64,000 nucleotides of DNA, taken from positions 248,001-312,000 of the forward strand of contig NZ_JBNGEN010000001.1 of the NCBI RefSeq assembly GCF_049977365.1. Reading direction: 5' to 3'. Origin of the DNA: Brachymonas sp049977365. GTDB taxonomy: Bacteria; Pseudomonadota; Gammaproteobacteria; Burkholderiales; Burkholderiaceae_C. Below the pieces are notes generated by a model. The model did not search any database, was not told the DNA's origin, and saw nothing but the letters and a program-made list of their open reading frames with translations. Numbering within the stretch: the first letter of the stretch is position 1; the number at the start of each line of letters is the position of its first letter. The position numbers and the translations under genes are program-made. Positions 40,393-48,900 of this stretch are shown in pieces.

Positions 40393-42264
40393 TTAAATGG
40401 TCTCGATGTTCTTGCCGGAAAGGGCCTGCTGGATGCTCTGGTTCATGCGCTTGGCGGCAAATGCCTCGGTGCCGCTGGCGAGAGCCTTGCTGGCGGCTTC
40501 GATGGCAGCGGCATCCTCGGCATGCCGCTGGTCTCGCAGGGCTGCAATCAGCGCATCGATGTGGGCACGCTCCTCGTCGGTGAGGAGATGGCCGTCGACA
40601 GCCAGGGCGCTTTCCGTGGCCAGAATGATGCGGTCGGCATCCACACGGGCCTCGGCCAGTGCACGCGCCTCCTTGTCCTGATGCGCGGCGTCAAAGCTGT
40701 CCTGCAGCATGTGGGAGATGGCATCGTCCGTCAAGCCATAGCTGGGCTTGACCTCGACATGGGCTTCCACTGCGCTGGTCTGCTCCCGTGCACTGACCTG
40801 AAGGAGTCCATCGGCATCGACCGTGAAAGTCACGCGGATGCGTGCGGCTCCTGCCGTCATGGGAGGAATGCCGCGCAGCGTGAAACGCGCCAGACTGCGG
40901 CAATCGGCCACCATGTCGCGTTCGCCCTGCACCACATGCAGGCTCATGGCGGTCTGGCCGTCCTGGTAGGTGGTGAAGTCCTGTGCCATGGCCACGGGGA
41001 TGGTCTGGTTGCGGGGGATGATGCGTTCGACCAGTCCTCCCATGGTTTCGATGCCCAGCGACAGGGGGATGACATCGAGCAGCAGCAGATTGCCATCCGT
41101 GCTGTTGCCGGCGAGCTGGTTGGCCTGGATGGCTGCACCCAGAGCAACCACTTCGTCGGGATTGAGATTCGTGAGCGGTTGCGAGCCGAAGAATTGCCCG
41201 ACGGCTGTCTGCACATGGGGCATGCGTGTCGAGCCGCCGACCATGACGACGCCCTGCACTTCGGATGGCAGGAGTCCGGCATCATCCAGGGTCGACCGCA
41301 TGACCTGCAGGCACCGTCCGGTCAATGCGGCCGTGACGGATTCGAAGTCTGCACGACTGACCTGGACGTGCGCTTCTCCAGTCGAGAGCCGCGCGATGCA
41401 CGGGGCCTGTTCCTGTGTCGTGAGGGCATGCTTGCAGGCACGGGCGGCAACGGAGAGAGCGGCACGGTCCATGGCTGTGGGGGCAGCGAGGCCGGAACGC
41501 TGCAGCACCAGGTCGGCCAGCGCACGGTCGTAGTCATCGCCTCCCAGCGCCGAATCACCGCCTGTGGCTACCACTTCGAAAACGCCCTGGGTGAGCCGCA
41601 GGATGGAAATGTCGAAGGTACCGCCACCGAGGTCGAAGACCGCATAGATGCCTTCGCTGGCATTGTCGAGGCCGTAGGCAATGGCGGCTGCGGTGGGTTC
41701 GTTGATGAGACGCAGGACGTGCAGGCCAGCCAGCTGGGCAGCATCCTTGGTGGCCTGGCGTTGTGCGTCATCGAAATAGGCCGGCACCGTGATGACGGCG
41801 CCGTAGAGCTCGGAGTCGAAGGTGTCTTCGGCACGCTGGCGCAGGGTGGCCAGGATTTCCGCACTGATCTCGACGGGGGATTTGTCTCCGCCGCGTGTGC
41901 GGATGTGCACCATGCCCTTGTCCGGGTCTTCGGCCACCAGCTCGTAGTGCAGGGAATGCCCGAGAGAGGTCTGGATGTCGCGCAGGCTGCGTCCCATCAT
42001 CCGCTTGACGGAAACCACCGTGTTCAGGGGGTCTTCTGCCAGATGCTGCAGGGCTTCGGCGCCGATCTGTCGCCCCCCCGAGGGGAGATAGCGCACGGCC
42101 GAGGGCAGAATGACCTTGCCCTGCGCATCGGGCAGGCATTCGGCCACGCCATGCCGCATGGCCGCGACGAGGGAATGCGTGGTGCCCAGATCAATGCCTA
42201 CCGCGATGCGCCGTTCGTGCGGGTCCGGAGTCTGTCCGGGTTCGGAAATCTGTAGAAGAGCCAT
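40393..42264 (-). CDS. hscA: Fe-S assembly chaperone HscA (Hsp70 family)
   Basis: 623 aa. ATPase domain with VGIDLGTTHSLVA, VITVPAYFDDAQRQATKDAA, YAVFDLGGGTFDISIL and VVMVGGSTRMPHVQ; the substrate domain follows LGIETMGGLVERIIPRN. Works with HscB to release clusters from IscU. The gene is 130 bp downstream of hscB. Confidence 0.96.
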   Translation of the reverse strand: MALLQISEPGQTPDPHERRIAVGIDLGTTHSLVAAMRHGVAECLPDAQGKVILPSAVRYLPSGGRQIGAEALQHLAEDPLNTVVSVKRMMGRSLRDIQTSLGHSLHYELVAEDPDKGMVHIRTRGGDKSPVEISAEILATLRQRAEDTFDSELYGAVITVPAYFDDAQRQATKDAAQLAGLHVLRLINEPTAAAIAYGLDNASEGIYAVFDLGGGTFDISILRLTQGVFEVVATGGDSALGGDDYDRALADLVLQRSGLAAPTAMDRAALSVAARACKHALTTQEQAPCIARLSTGEAHVQVSRADFESVTAALTGRCLQVMRSTLDDAGLLPSEVQGVVMVGGSTRMPHVQTAVGQFFGSQPLTNLNPDEVVALGAAIQANQLAGNSTDGNLLLLDVIPLSLGIETMGGLVERIIPRNQTIPVAMAQDFTTYQDGQTAMSLHVVQGERDMVADCRSLARFTLRGIPPMTAGAARIRVTFTVDADGLLQVSAREQTSAVEAHVEVKPSYGLTDDAISHMLQDSFDAAHQDKEARALAEARVDADRIILATESALAVDGHLLTDEERAHIDALIAALRDQRHAEDAAAIEAASKALASGTEAFAAKRMNQSIQQALSGKNIETI

Positions 42265-42394
42265 AGATGACGAAAGAGGCGGTGCCTTTCAGCACCGGCC
42301 TGGCAATGGGAGAGATGAAAGGGAGAGAGGCATGCAGCACGTCAGGAGTGCATGCGCACTGCCCCATGCCCCTGAGGAAGAAAAAACCGACGCA

Positions 42395-42931
42395 TCATGC
42401 GCCGGCTGCCTGGGCATGTTGCCACTGCAGCTGGCGTTGCCGCACATCCCTGGCGAATTTTTCAATGAACATGAGCGAGCGGACCTCGGACGCCGCCGCC
42501 GCGTAGTCGGGCGATGCATCCAGATGCACCTGGAGCGAAGCCAGCAGGCGGTCACGCTCCGCGCGTACCGCATCTGCGAGGCTCTGAAGAGCCTGGGCAC
42601 TGTCGGCCTCATCGAGCTGTTCGCGCCATTCCATCTGCTGCATCAGGAAGTCCGGCGGCATGGCCGTGTTCTGCTCCGCCTGAATCGGCATGCCTGCAAG
42701 CTCGCACAGATAGGCGGCACGCTGCAGGGGGTCGCGGAGGCGGCGATAGGCCTCGTTGACGCGCACGGACCACTGCATGGCCACGCGCTGTGCCGCCGGT
42801 CCCTCGCCCACGAACCGGTCGGGGTGGACCTGGCGCTGCAGGGCCTTCCAGCGCTGATCGAGCTGCGCTTCGTCCTGCTGCTGGGTACGCGGCAGACCAA
42901 ACAGCGTGAAGTCATCGTCCTGCAGGTTCAT
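42395..42931 (-). CDS. hscB: Fe-S assembly co-chaperone HscB
   Basis: 178 aa. An N-terminal J domain with the HPD motif (QRQVHPDRFVGEG) that stimulates HscA, and a C-terminal three-helix domain that binds IscU (PPDFLMQQMEWREQLDEA). The start at 42931 (MNLQDDDFTLFGLP) is chosen over the open frame to 43054, which overlaps iscA in another frame. Confidence 0.94.
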   Translation of the reverse strand: MNLQDDDFTLFGLPRTQQQDEAQLDQRWKALQRQVHPDRFVGEGPAAQRVAMQWSVRVNEAYRRLRDPLQRAAYLCELAGMPIQAEQNTAMPPDFLMQQMEWREQLDEADSAQALQSLADAVRAERDRLLASLQVHLDASPDYAAAASEVRSLMFIEKFARDVRQRQLQWQHAQAAGA

Positions 42932-42947
42932 GACGTGTGCCTTGCCC

Positions 42948-43271
42948 TCAAATGCGGAAACTCTCGCCGCAGCCGCAGCGATCGCGCTCATTGGGGTTGT
43001 TGAACTTGAACCCTTCATTGAGTCCTTCGCGAACGAAGTCCAGCTCGGTTCCATCGATATAGGACAGGCTCTTGGGATCGACCAGCACTTTCACGCCATG
43101 CTGCTCGAACACGACGTCTTCGGGCTCGACTTCATCCACATATTCAAGTTTGTAAGCCAGGCCCGAACAGCCCGTGGTCTTTACACCGAGCCGCACGCCC
43201 AGTCCCTTGCCTCTCTTGGCCAGCGAGCGCGTCACATGACGCGCGGCCGCTTCCGTCAAGCTGATAGCCAT
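42948..43271 (-). CDS. iscA: A-type Fe-S carrier IscA
   Basis: 107 aa. The three conserved cysteines are in KTTGCSGLAY and the C-terminal CGCGESF. Carries clusters from IscU to apoproteins. Start at 43271 (MAISLTEAAARHV) matches the family length; it is 99 bp after iscU and 16 bp before hscB. Confidence 0.95.
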   Translation of the reverse strand: MAISLTEAAARHVTRSLAKRGKGLGVRLGVKTTGCSGLAYKLEYVDEVEPEDVVFEQHGVKVLVDPKSLSYIDGTELDFVREGLNEGFKFNNPNERDRCGCGESFRI

Positions 43272-43370
43272 GATGGTGATACCTTCGCAGTTTGTCGGCA
43301 CGGACATCGTGAGGGGAGGTTCGTGCCGACCTCAGAAATTCAAACGTCGATCGGCGCGCGCAGCACCGTC

Positions 43371-43760
43371 TCAGGCTGCGCCGTGCTTCTGACGGTAATC
43401 ATTGACAGCAGCCTTGATGGCATCTTCGGCCAGAATGGAGCAATGCACCTTGACGGGAGGCAGGGCAAGCTCCTCGGCGATCTGGCTGTTCTTGAGTGCA
43501 GAGGCTTCGTCCAGGGTTTTGCCCTTGACCCATTCGGTGACGAGAGACGACGATGCAATGGCTGAGCCGCACCCGTAGGTTTTGAACCGTGCATCCTCGA
43601 TCACGCCAGTGGCGGGGTTGACCTTGATCTGCAGCTTCATGACGTCGCCACAGGCCGGAGCCCCCACCATGCCGGTGCCTACGGATGCATCGGATTTGTC
43701 GAAGGATCCCACGTTGCGGGGATTTTCGTAGTGGTCGATGACCTTTTCACTGTATGCCAT
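43371..43760 (-). CDS. iscU: Fe-S cluster scaffold IscU
   Basis: 129 aa. Cluster ligands C37 (VGAPACGDVM), C63 (KTYGCGSA) and C106 (KVHCSILAEDA), the adjacent Asp39 and the LPPVK chaperone-binding motif recognised by HscA are all present. Its start overlaps the 3' end of the unknown gene at 43,747 by 14 bp, so the two are probably translationally coupled. Confidence 0.97.
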   Translation of the reverse strand: MAYSEKVIDHYENPRNVGSFDKSDASVGTGMVGAPACGDVMKLQIKVNPATGVIEDARFKTYGCGSAIASSSLVTEWVKGKTLDEASALKNSQIAEELALPPVKVHCSILAEDAIKAAVNDYRQKHGAA

Positions 43761-44181
43761 TTTTTCTCTCCTGATATTCCTGGTAGGTGATGGGCTCATA
43801 GCGGCGCCAGTTCGCGCCGCTGCGGTCTTCTCCGTAGCGCAGGCTGAGCCACATGCTGTCGCCGGGACGCACTGTGCGGCTCACCTTGCGCGCATTGAGG
43901 CTCAGCCAGAGGGAAGAGCCCGTCTTGAACTGCTTGGGACACTCGACATCATTGCGGTGGTTGTTGTCATCGTGCACGGCCAGCACCTGCGCCTTGACCA
44001 TGAGCTCGTGCAAGGGCTGCGCATGGGCTTCCTGTACCCGCGCAGCCATGAGGCACGAAATGTTCATGGCAGCCCGGGCTGGCATGCTGCCTCCCAGGGT
44101 GGCTGCAAGCACCACCCCCGCCAGCCATGCGGGCCTTGTGCCTGGGCGTCTGTGCCAGGAGGGTAGCGTGTGCGTTTGCAT
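43747..44181 (-). CDS. Secreted protein of unknown function inside the isc operon
   Basis: 144 aa. A long signal peptide with basic start (WHRRPGTRPAWLAGVVLAAT, cleavage after ARA), then NISCLMAARVQEAHAQPLHE, LMVKAQVLAVHDDNNHRND and VECPKQFKTGSSLWLSLNAR. Two cysteines remain in the mature part. I do not recognise the family. It lies between iscS and iscU, which are normally adjacent, and overlaps iscU by 14 bp; the ATG at 44181 has GGGGAGG close upstream. An alternative ATG at 44202 overlaps the iscS stop. A periplasmic protein has no obvious role in cytosolic cluster assembly. Confidence 0.68.
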   Translation of the reverse strand: MQTHTLPSWHRRPGTRPAWLAGVVLAATLGGSMPARAAMNISCLMAARVQEAHAQPLHELMVKAQVLAVHDDNNHRNDVECPKQFKTGSSLWLSLNARKVSRTVRPGDSMWLSLRYGEDRSGANWRRYEPITYQEYQERKNGIQ

Positions 44182-44201
44182 GTGCCTCCCCTGCCCTGCC
44201 A

Positions 44202-45419
44202 TCAATGCGCGGCCCACTCGATGGAACCGATGTCCACCCCGTCCTGGTACATTTCCCACAGCGGACTGAGTTCGCGCAGCTTGGCCACGTTTTCCTTGAT
44301 GACCTGTACGGCATAGTCGATCTCGGCCTCGGTGGTGAAACGGCCGTAGGACATGCGCAGGCTGCTGTGGGCAAGTTCGTCGCTGCGCCCCAGGGCGCGG
44401 AGCACATAGCTGGGCTCCAGGCTGGCGCTGGTGCAGGCGGATCCGCTCGATACTGCGAGACCCTTAATGCCCATGATGAGCGATTCGCCTTCGACGAAGT
44501 TGAAGCTCATGTTCAGGTTGTGCGGCACCCGGTGTTCCAGGTCTCCGTTGACGTAGACCTGCTCGACCGAGCTGAGTCCGGCCAGCAGCCGGGCCTGCAG
44601 CTTGCGGGCATGGGCAAGGTCATGCTGCATCTCTTCCTTGGCCAGGCGATAGGCTTCTCCCATGCCCACGATCTGGTGGGTAGGCAGGGTTCCGCTGCGC
44701 ATGCCGCGCTCATGACCACCACCATGCATCTGGGCCTCGATGCGGACCCGTGGCTTGCGGCGCACATACAGGGCACCGATGCCCTTGGGGCCATACGTCT
44801 TGTGGCTCGCCAGGCTCATCAGGTCGATGGGCATGGTGTTGACATCGATTTCCACCTTGCCGGTTGCCTGTGCGGCGTCGACGTGGAAGATGATGCCTTT
44901 TTCACGGCAGATGGCTCCGATGGCAGGAATGTCCTGGATGACGCCGATTTCGTTGTTGACGAACATGACGCTCACGAAGATGGTGTCGGGACGGATGGCG
45001 GCCTTGAAGCGTTCAAGGTCGATGAGTCCGTTTTCCTGCACTTCCAGATAGGTCACCTCGAATCCCTGGCGCTCCATCTCGCGCATGGTGTCGAGCACGG
45101 CCTTGTGCTCGGTCTTGACCGTGATGAGATGCTTGCCACGCCCCTGGTAGAAGTGGGCAGCGCCCTTGATGGCGAGGTTGTCGGATTCGGTGGCTCCGCT
45201 GGTCCAGATGATTTCGCGGGAATCTGCGTGGATCAGGTCGGCCACCTGCTGACGGGCCTTTTCGACGGCTTCTTCCGCTTCCCAGCCCCAAGCATGGCTG
45301 CGGCTGGCGGGATTGCCGAAATGGTCATGCAGCCAGGGCACCATGGCATCGACCACGCGCGGATCCACCGGCGTGGTGGCACCGTAGTCGAGATAGATGG
45401 GATATTGCTTGTCGGTCAT
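44202..45419 (-). CDS. iscS: Cysteine desulfurase IscS
   Basis: 405 aa PLP enzyme that takes sulfur from cysteine as a persulfide and passes it to IscU. PLP lysine in MSLASHKTYGPKGIGALYV; catalytic cysteine in SSGSACTSASLEPSYVLRAL; the C-terminal IscU-binding tail ends LWEMYQDGVDIGSIEWAAH. It is second in the isc operon, 119 bp after iscR. Confidence 0.97.
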   Translation of the reverse strand: MTDKQYPIYLDYGATTPVDPRVVDAMVPWLHDHFGNPASRSHAWGWEAEEAVEKARQQVADLIHADSREIIWTSGATESDNLAIKGAAHFYQGRGKHLITVKTEHKAVLDTMREMERQGFEVTYLEVQENGLIDLERFKAAIRPDTIFVSVMFVNNEIGVIQDIPAIGAICREKGIIFHVDAAQATGKVEIDVNTMPIDLMSLASHKTYGPKGIGALYVRRKPRVRIEAQMHGGGHERGMRSGTLPTHQIVGMGEAYRLAKEEMQHDLAHARKLQARLLAGLSSVEQVYVNGDLEHRVPHNLNMSFNFVEGESLIMGIKGLAVSSGSACTSASLEPSYVLRALGRSDELAHSSLRMSYGRFTTEAEIDYAVQVIKENVAKLRELSPLWEMYQDGVDIGSIEWAAH

Positions 45420-45538
45420 GATGCTCTCGTATCAAATTCTGAGGATGCGTGGTATACCACCGCGCCCGAAAGGAAACATTGTGAGGGGAGACTTGCCAAC
45501 GGCCGCGATGCGGGTACTTGGGCGTTCCCCCTGCCAGG

Positions 45539-46078
45539 TCACTTGGCCAGCGGCGTGGACCCCAGCGCAAACACGGAGTTGGGGGCGTTGACGCGCACGG
45601 GCTTGAGCACCGGAGTGGAGGAAATGGCGCGCTTGAGCATGGGCCGATCCTCGATCTGCACGCCCTTGCTGAGCTGGTCGTCGACCAGCTTCTGGAGGTT
45701 GATGGACTGCAGAAACTCCAGCATCTTGGCATTGAGACTGGTCCACAGATCGTGGGTCATGCAGGGGCCGTTGTGTTCACCCATGCAGTTTTCCTTGCCG
45801 CCGCAGCTGGTGGCGTCGAGCTGCTCGTCCACCGACACGACGATTTCGGCCACGCTGATGTCCGATGCCTTGCGTGCAAGGGTGTAGCCGCCACCCGGAC
45901 CCCGGGTGGATTCGACCAGATGGTGACGGCGCAGCTTGCCGAACAGCTGCTCCAGGTAGGACAGCGAAATCTGCTGGCGCTGGCTGATGGCAGCCAGCGT
46001 GACAGGGCCACTGCTCTGACGCAGGGCGAGATCGATCATGGCGGTGACTGCAAAACGGCCCTTGGTAGTAAGTCGCAT
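45539..46078 (-). CDS. iscR: Fe-S cluster-responsive regulator IscR (Rrf2 family)
   Basis: 179 aa. A winged helix-turn-helix (MRLTTKGRFAVTAMIDLALR, QISLSYLEQLFGKLRRHHLV) and the cluster cysteines C92, C98 and C106 in CGGKENCMGEHNGPC. The last spacing is seven residues where E. coli has five (C104), a small insertion. The C-terminal 40 residues are a tail without motif. A start two codons upstream (46084) is possible. It probably represses its own operon from the promoter at 46,190-46,231. Confidence 0.94.
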   Translation of the reverse strand: MRLTTKGRFAVTAMIDLALRQSSGPVTLAAISQRQQISLSYLEQLFGKLRRHHLVESTRGPGGGYTLARKASDISVAEIVVSVDEQLDATSCGGKENCMGEHNGPCMTHDLWTSLNAKMLEFLQSINLQKLVDDQLSKGVQIEDRPMLKRAISSTPVLKPVRVNAPNSVFALGSTPLAK

Positions 46079-46184
46079 GTGCATGTGCTCCACAAGTCTG
46101 GAAAAAAGGAAAGACACGGAGGGACAGGGTTTTGCCCCACCGCCAGCGCAAACCTCGGTCAAAGGCCAGCGGACCTCTTTTCCT

Positions 46185-46231
46185 ACTATTTGACTCAAGT
46201 ATACCCGATAACTGAGAAATTCTCTCAAGTA
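46185..46231 (-). promoter_or_regulatory. iscR: iscR promoter and probable IscR-binding region
   Basis: On the minus strand, -35 TTGAGA (46223-46228), an 18-bp spacer and -10 TATACT (46199-46204) point at iscR. The spacer holds a dyad GAGAA-A-TTCTC and the string ATCGGGTAT; ACTTGAG occurs twice, and ACTTGAGTCAAATAGT is an imperfect palindrome. These resemble the betaproteobacterial IscR type 1 box; binding is inferred. The rest of the 404 bp up to uvrB shows nothing else. Confidence 0.6.
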
Positions 46232-46482
46232 CGTCGCTGGAAGGCACAAAATTTGCGCCGACGCCTTGTCTGAAATCAAGTGAAAGGGATGTGAGCGGGG
46301 GCAGTGTCTCGGTTCGAGGATGGACAAGGCCTGTGCATCCCGATGCCTCCATGGAGGGGCGTGCCCGGCAAAGGTGCGGGTGGGGGTCCCATGTACCCCC
46401 TGCCGGACATGCGCGCCCCAGAATGAGGCACTGCAGGCAACCCGGCGCATTTCAAAGCAAGAAACAGGCCACACCCACCATG

Positions 46483-48573
46483 TCATTCCACGGCATCGTG
46501 TGCGGCACCGCCCAGCACGCGTTGCCTGAGCGCTGCGAGCTGATCGCGGGTTCGGGCAGCCTGCTCGAACTCCAGGTTCTTGGCATGCTCCATCATCTGC
46601 CTTTCCAGACGCTTGATTTCACGGGAAAGGTCTTTCTCGCTCACGTCCTCGACGTAGGCACGCACCAGATCCTGTGCCTGTGCAGCCTTGCCGGCCTTGT
46701 CGCTGTAGACCCCATCGATGAGGTCGCGCACCTTCTTGACCACGCTGCGCGGGGTGATGTGGTGCTCGGCATTGAAGGCGAGCTGTTTGGCTCGGCGCCG
46801 ACTGGTCTCGCCCATGGCGCGCCGCATGGATTCGGTGACGTGATCGGCATAGAGGATGGCCTTGCCATGCACGTTGCGGGCTGCCCGGCCGATGGTCTGG
46901 ATCAGACTGCGTTCGGCTCGCAGGAAGCCTTCCTTGTCGGCGTCCAGGATGGCTACCAGCGACACTTCGGGAATGTCCAGTCCTTCGCGCAGCAGGTTGA
47001 TGCCCACCAGCACGTCGAAGGCGCCCAGGCGCAGGTCCCGAATGATCTCGACGCGCTCGACGGTGTCGATGTCGGAGTGCAGGTAGCGCACCTTGACCCC
47101 GTTCTCGGTGAGGTAGTCGGTGAGCTGCTCGGCCATGCGCTTGGTGAGCGTGGTGATAAGCACCCGCTCGCCCACCTTGACGCGCTCGTGAATTTCCTGC
47201 AGCACGTCATCGACCTGATGGGTGGCTGGGCGCACCTCCACGATGGGATCGACCAGACCGGTGGGCCGCACCACCTGTTCGACCACCGCGCCTCCAGAGT
47301 GCTGCAGCTCGTAGTCCCCGGGCGTGGCCGACACGAAGATCGACTGGCGCATGCGCTGCTCGAATTCCGGAAACTTGAGAGGACGGTTGTCCAGTGCCGA
47401 CGGCAGACGGAACCCATATTCCACCAGCGTGGTCTTGCGGGCCCGATCGCCGTTGTACATTCCGTTGAACTGTCCGATGAGGACATGAGATTCGTCGAAA
47501 AACATCAGCGCATCGGAAGGCAGATACTCGACCAGCGTGGGAGGAGGATCGCCGGGGGCTCCGCCGGAGAGGTGGCGTGAATAGTTCTCGATGCCCTTGC
47601 AATAGCCCACTTCCTGCATCATCTCGAGGTCGAACCGGGTGCGCTGTTCGAGCCGCTGGGCCTCGACAAGCTTGCCGTCATCGAGAAACTGCTTGAGTCG
47701 CTCCGACAGCTCTGCCTTGATGGTCTCGATGGCGCGCAGCACGCTGGCGCGCCCCATCACGTAGTGGCCTGCCGGGTAGATGGCGAAGCGCGGCACCTTG
47801 TGCACTGTCTTGCCGGTAAGGGGGTCAAAGAGCGTGAGCGCCTCGATTTCGTCGTCGAACATCTCGATGCGGATGGCCAGCTCCGAGTGTTCTGCAGGAA
47901 AGACATCGATGGTGTCGCCACGCACCCGAAAGGTGCCGCGCGCAAAATCCATGTCGTTGCGGGTGTACTGCATGCGCACCAGATGGGCGATGAAGTCACG
48001 CTGCGACACCCGGTCGCCCGCCCGCGTGATGAGCCGCATCTCGGTGTATTCCTCTGGGCTGCCGATGCCATAGATGGCAGACACCGTGGCGACAATGACC
48101 ACGTCCCTGCGTTCCAGCAGGCTCTTGGTGGCCGACAGGCGCATCTGCTCGATGTGTTCGTTGATGGCGCTGTCCTTCTCGATGAACAGGTCGCGCTGCG
48201 GCACGTAGGCTTCAGGCTGGTAGTAGTCGTAATAGCTGACGAAGTATTCGACTGCGTTCTTGGGAAAGAACTCGCGGAATTCGCTGTAGAGCTGGGCCGC
48301 CAGGGTCTTGTTGGGCGCAAACACGATGGCCGGGCGCCCCAGACGGGCGATGACATTGGCCATGGTGTAGGTCTTGCCGGACCCGGTCACGCCGAGCAGG
48401 GTCTGGTAGGCCTCGCCATCCTGGACTCCTTCGACCAGCTTGTCGATGGCCGTGGGCTGATCGCCAGCGGGCGGATAGGGTTCGAACAGCTCGAAGGGCG
48501 AATCGGGAAAATGCGCAAAGCGGCCGGACGTGGCGGCCACCGGTGCGTCGGAGGAGGAAGGAGTGTCTGGCAT
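46483..48573 (-). CDS. uvrB: UvrABC excinuclease subunit B
   Basis: 696 aa. Helicase-like damage verifier of nucleotide excision repair. Walker A GVTGSGKTYTMANVI, the beta-hairpin YYDYYQPEAYVPQRDLFIEK, the DESH box FFDESHV, motif V/VI region LLREGLDIPEVSL and QTIGRAARN, and the C-terminal UVR domain that binds UvrC (REIKRLERQMMEHAKNLEFE). Start at 48573; the upstream extension to 48792 is antisense to the promoter of the neighbouring aminotransferase and was rejected. Confidence 0.97.
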   Translation of the reverse strand: MPDTPSSSDAPVAATSGRFAHFPDSPFELFEPYPPAGDQPTAIDKLVEGVQDGEAYQTLLGVTGSGKTYTMANVIARLGRPAIVFAPNKTLAAQLYSEFREFFPKNAVEYFVSYYDYYQPEAYVPQRDLFIEKDSAINEHIEQMRLSATKSLLERRDVVIVATVSAIYGIGSPEEYTEMRLITRAGDRVSQRDFIAHLVRMQYTRNDMDFARGTFRVRGDTIDVFPAEHSELAIRIEMFDDEIEALTLFDPLTGKTVHKVPRFAIYPAGHYVMGRASVLRAIETIKAELSERLKQFLDDGKLVEAQRLEQRTRFDLEMMQEVGYCKGIENYSRHLSGGAPGDPPPTLVEYLPSDALMFFDESHVLIGQFNGMYNGDRARKTTLVEYGFRLPSALDNRPLKFPEFEQRMRQSIFVSATPGDYELQHSGGAVVEQVVRPTGLVDPIVEVRPATHQVDDVLQEIHERVKVGERVLITTLTKRMAEQLTDYLTENGVKVRYLHSDIDTVERVEIIRDLRLGAFDVLVGINLLREGLDIPEVSLVAILDADKEGFLRAERSLIQTIGRAARNVHGKAILYADHVTESMRRAMGETSRRRAKQLAFNAEHHITPRSVVKKVRDLIDGVYSDKAGKAAQAQDLVRAYVEDVSEKDLSREIKRLERQMMEHAKNLEFEQAARTRDQLAALRQRVLGGAAHDAVE

Positions 48574-48900
48574 GGCAAGGAGATGGAGGCGAATCGCGCA
48601 ATGTAAAGCAATCATGCCCGGTCTGCAGCGGCCCGGTGTGCCTCCGCGCGATGCATGCGGGGCGTGCTTGCTGTCACCTTCCGGCACCATGACGGGTTTA
48701 GGTCTCCCTATCCCGGCCATCTCTGTGCACAGCCGTTGTGCGGCTTTTACAATAGGGGGGCAAGACAGAAGGATGGCACTGTCGGCTGACATGCCGGTTT
48801 CCTGCCGGGAATCTCATGGGGTTCTCCTCTGGGCAGATGCACGGTGCAACCTGTCTTCGCGGATGTCTCTGTTGTCTCGTCTCCACTAAGGAAAAATTTC

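Noticed and set aside
40384..42255. Open frame of 623 codons on the plus strand opposite hscA
   Set aside because: Mirror frame of hscA; HscA has all Hsp70 motifs and fits the operon.
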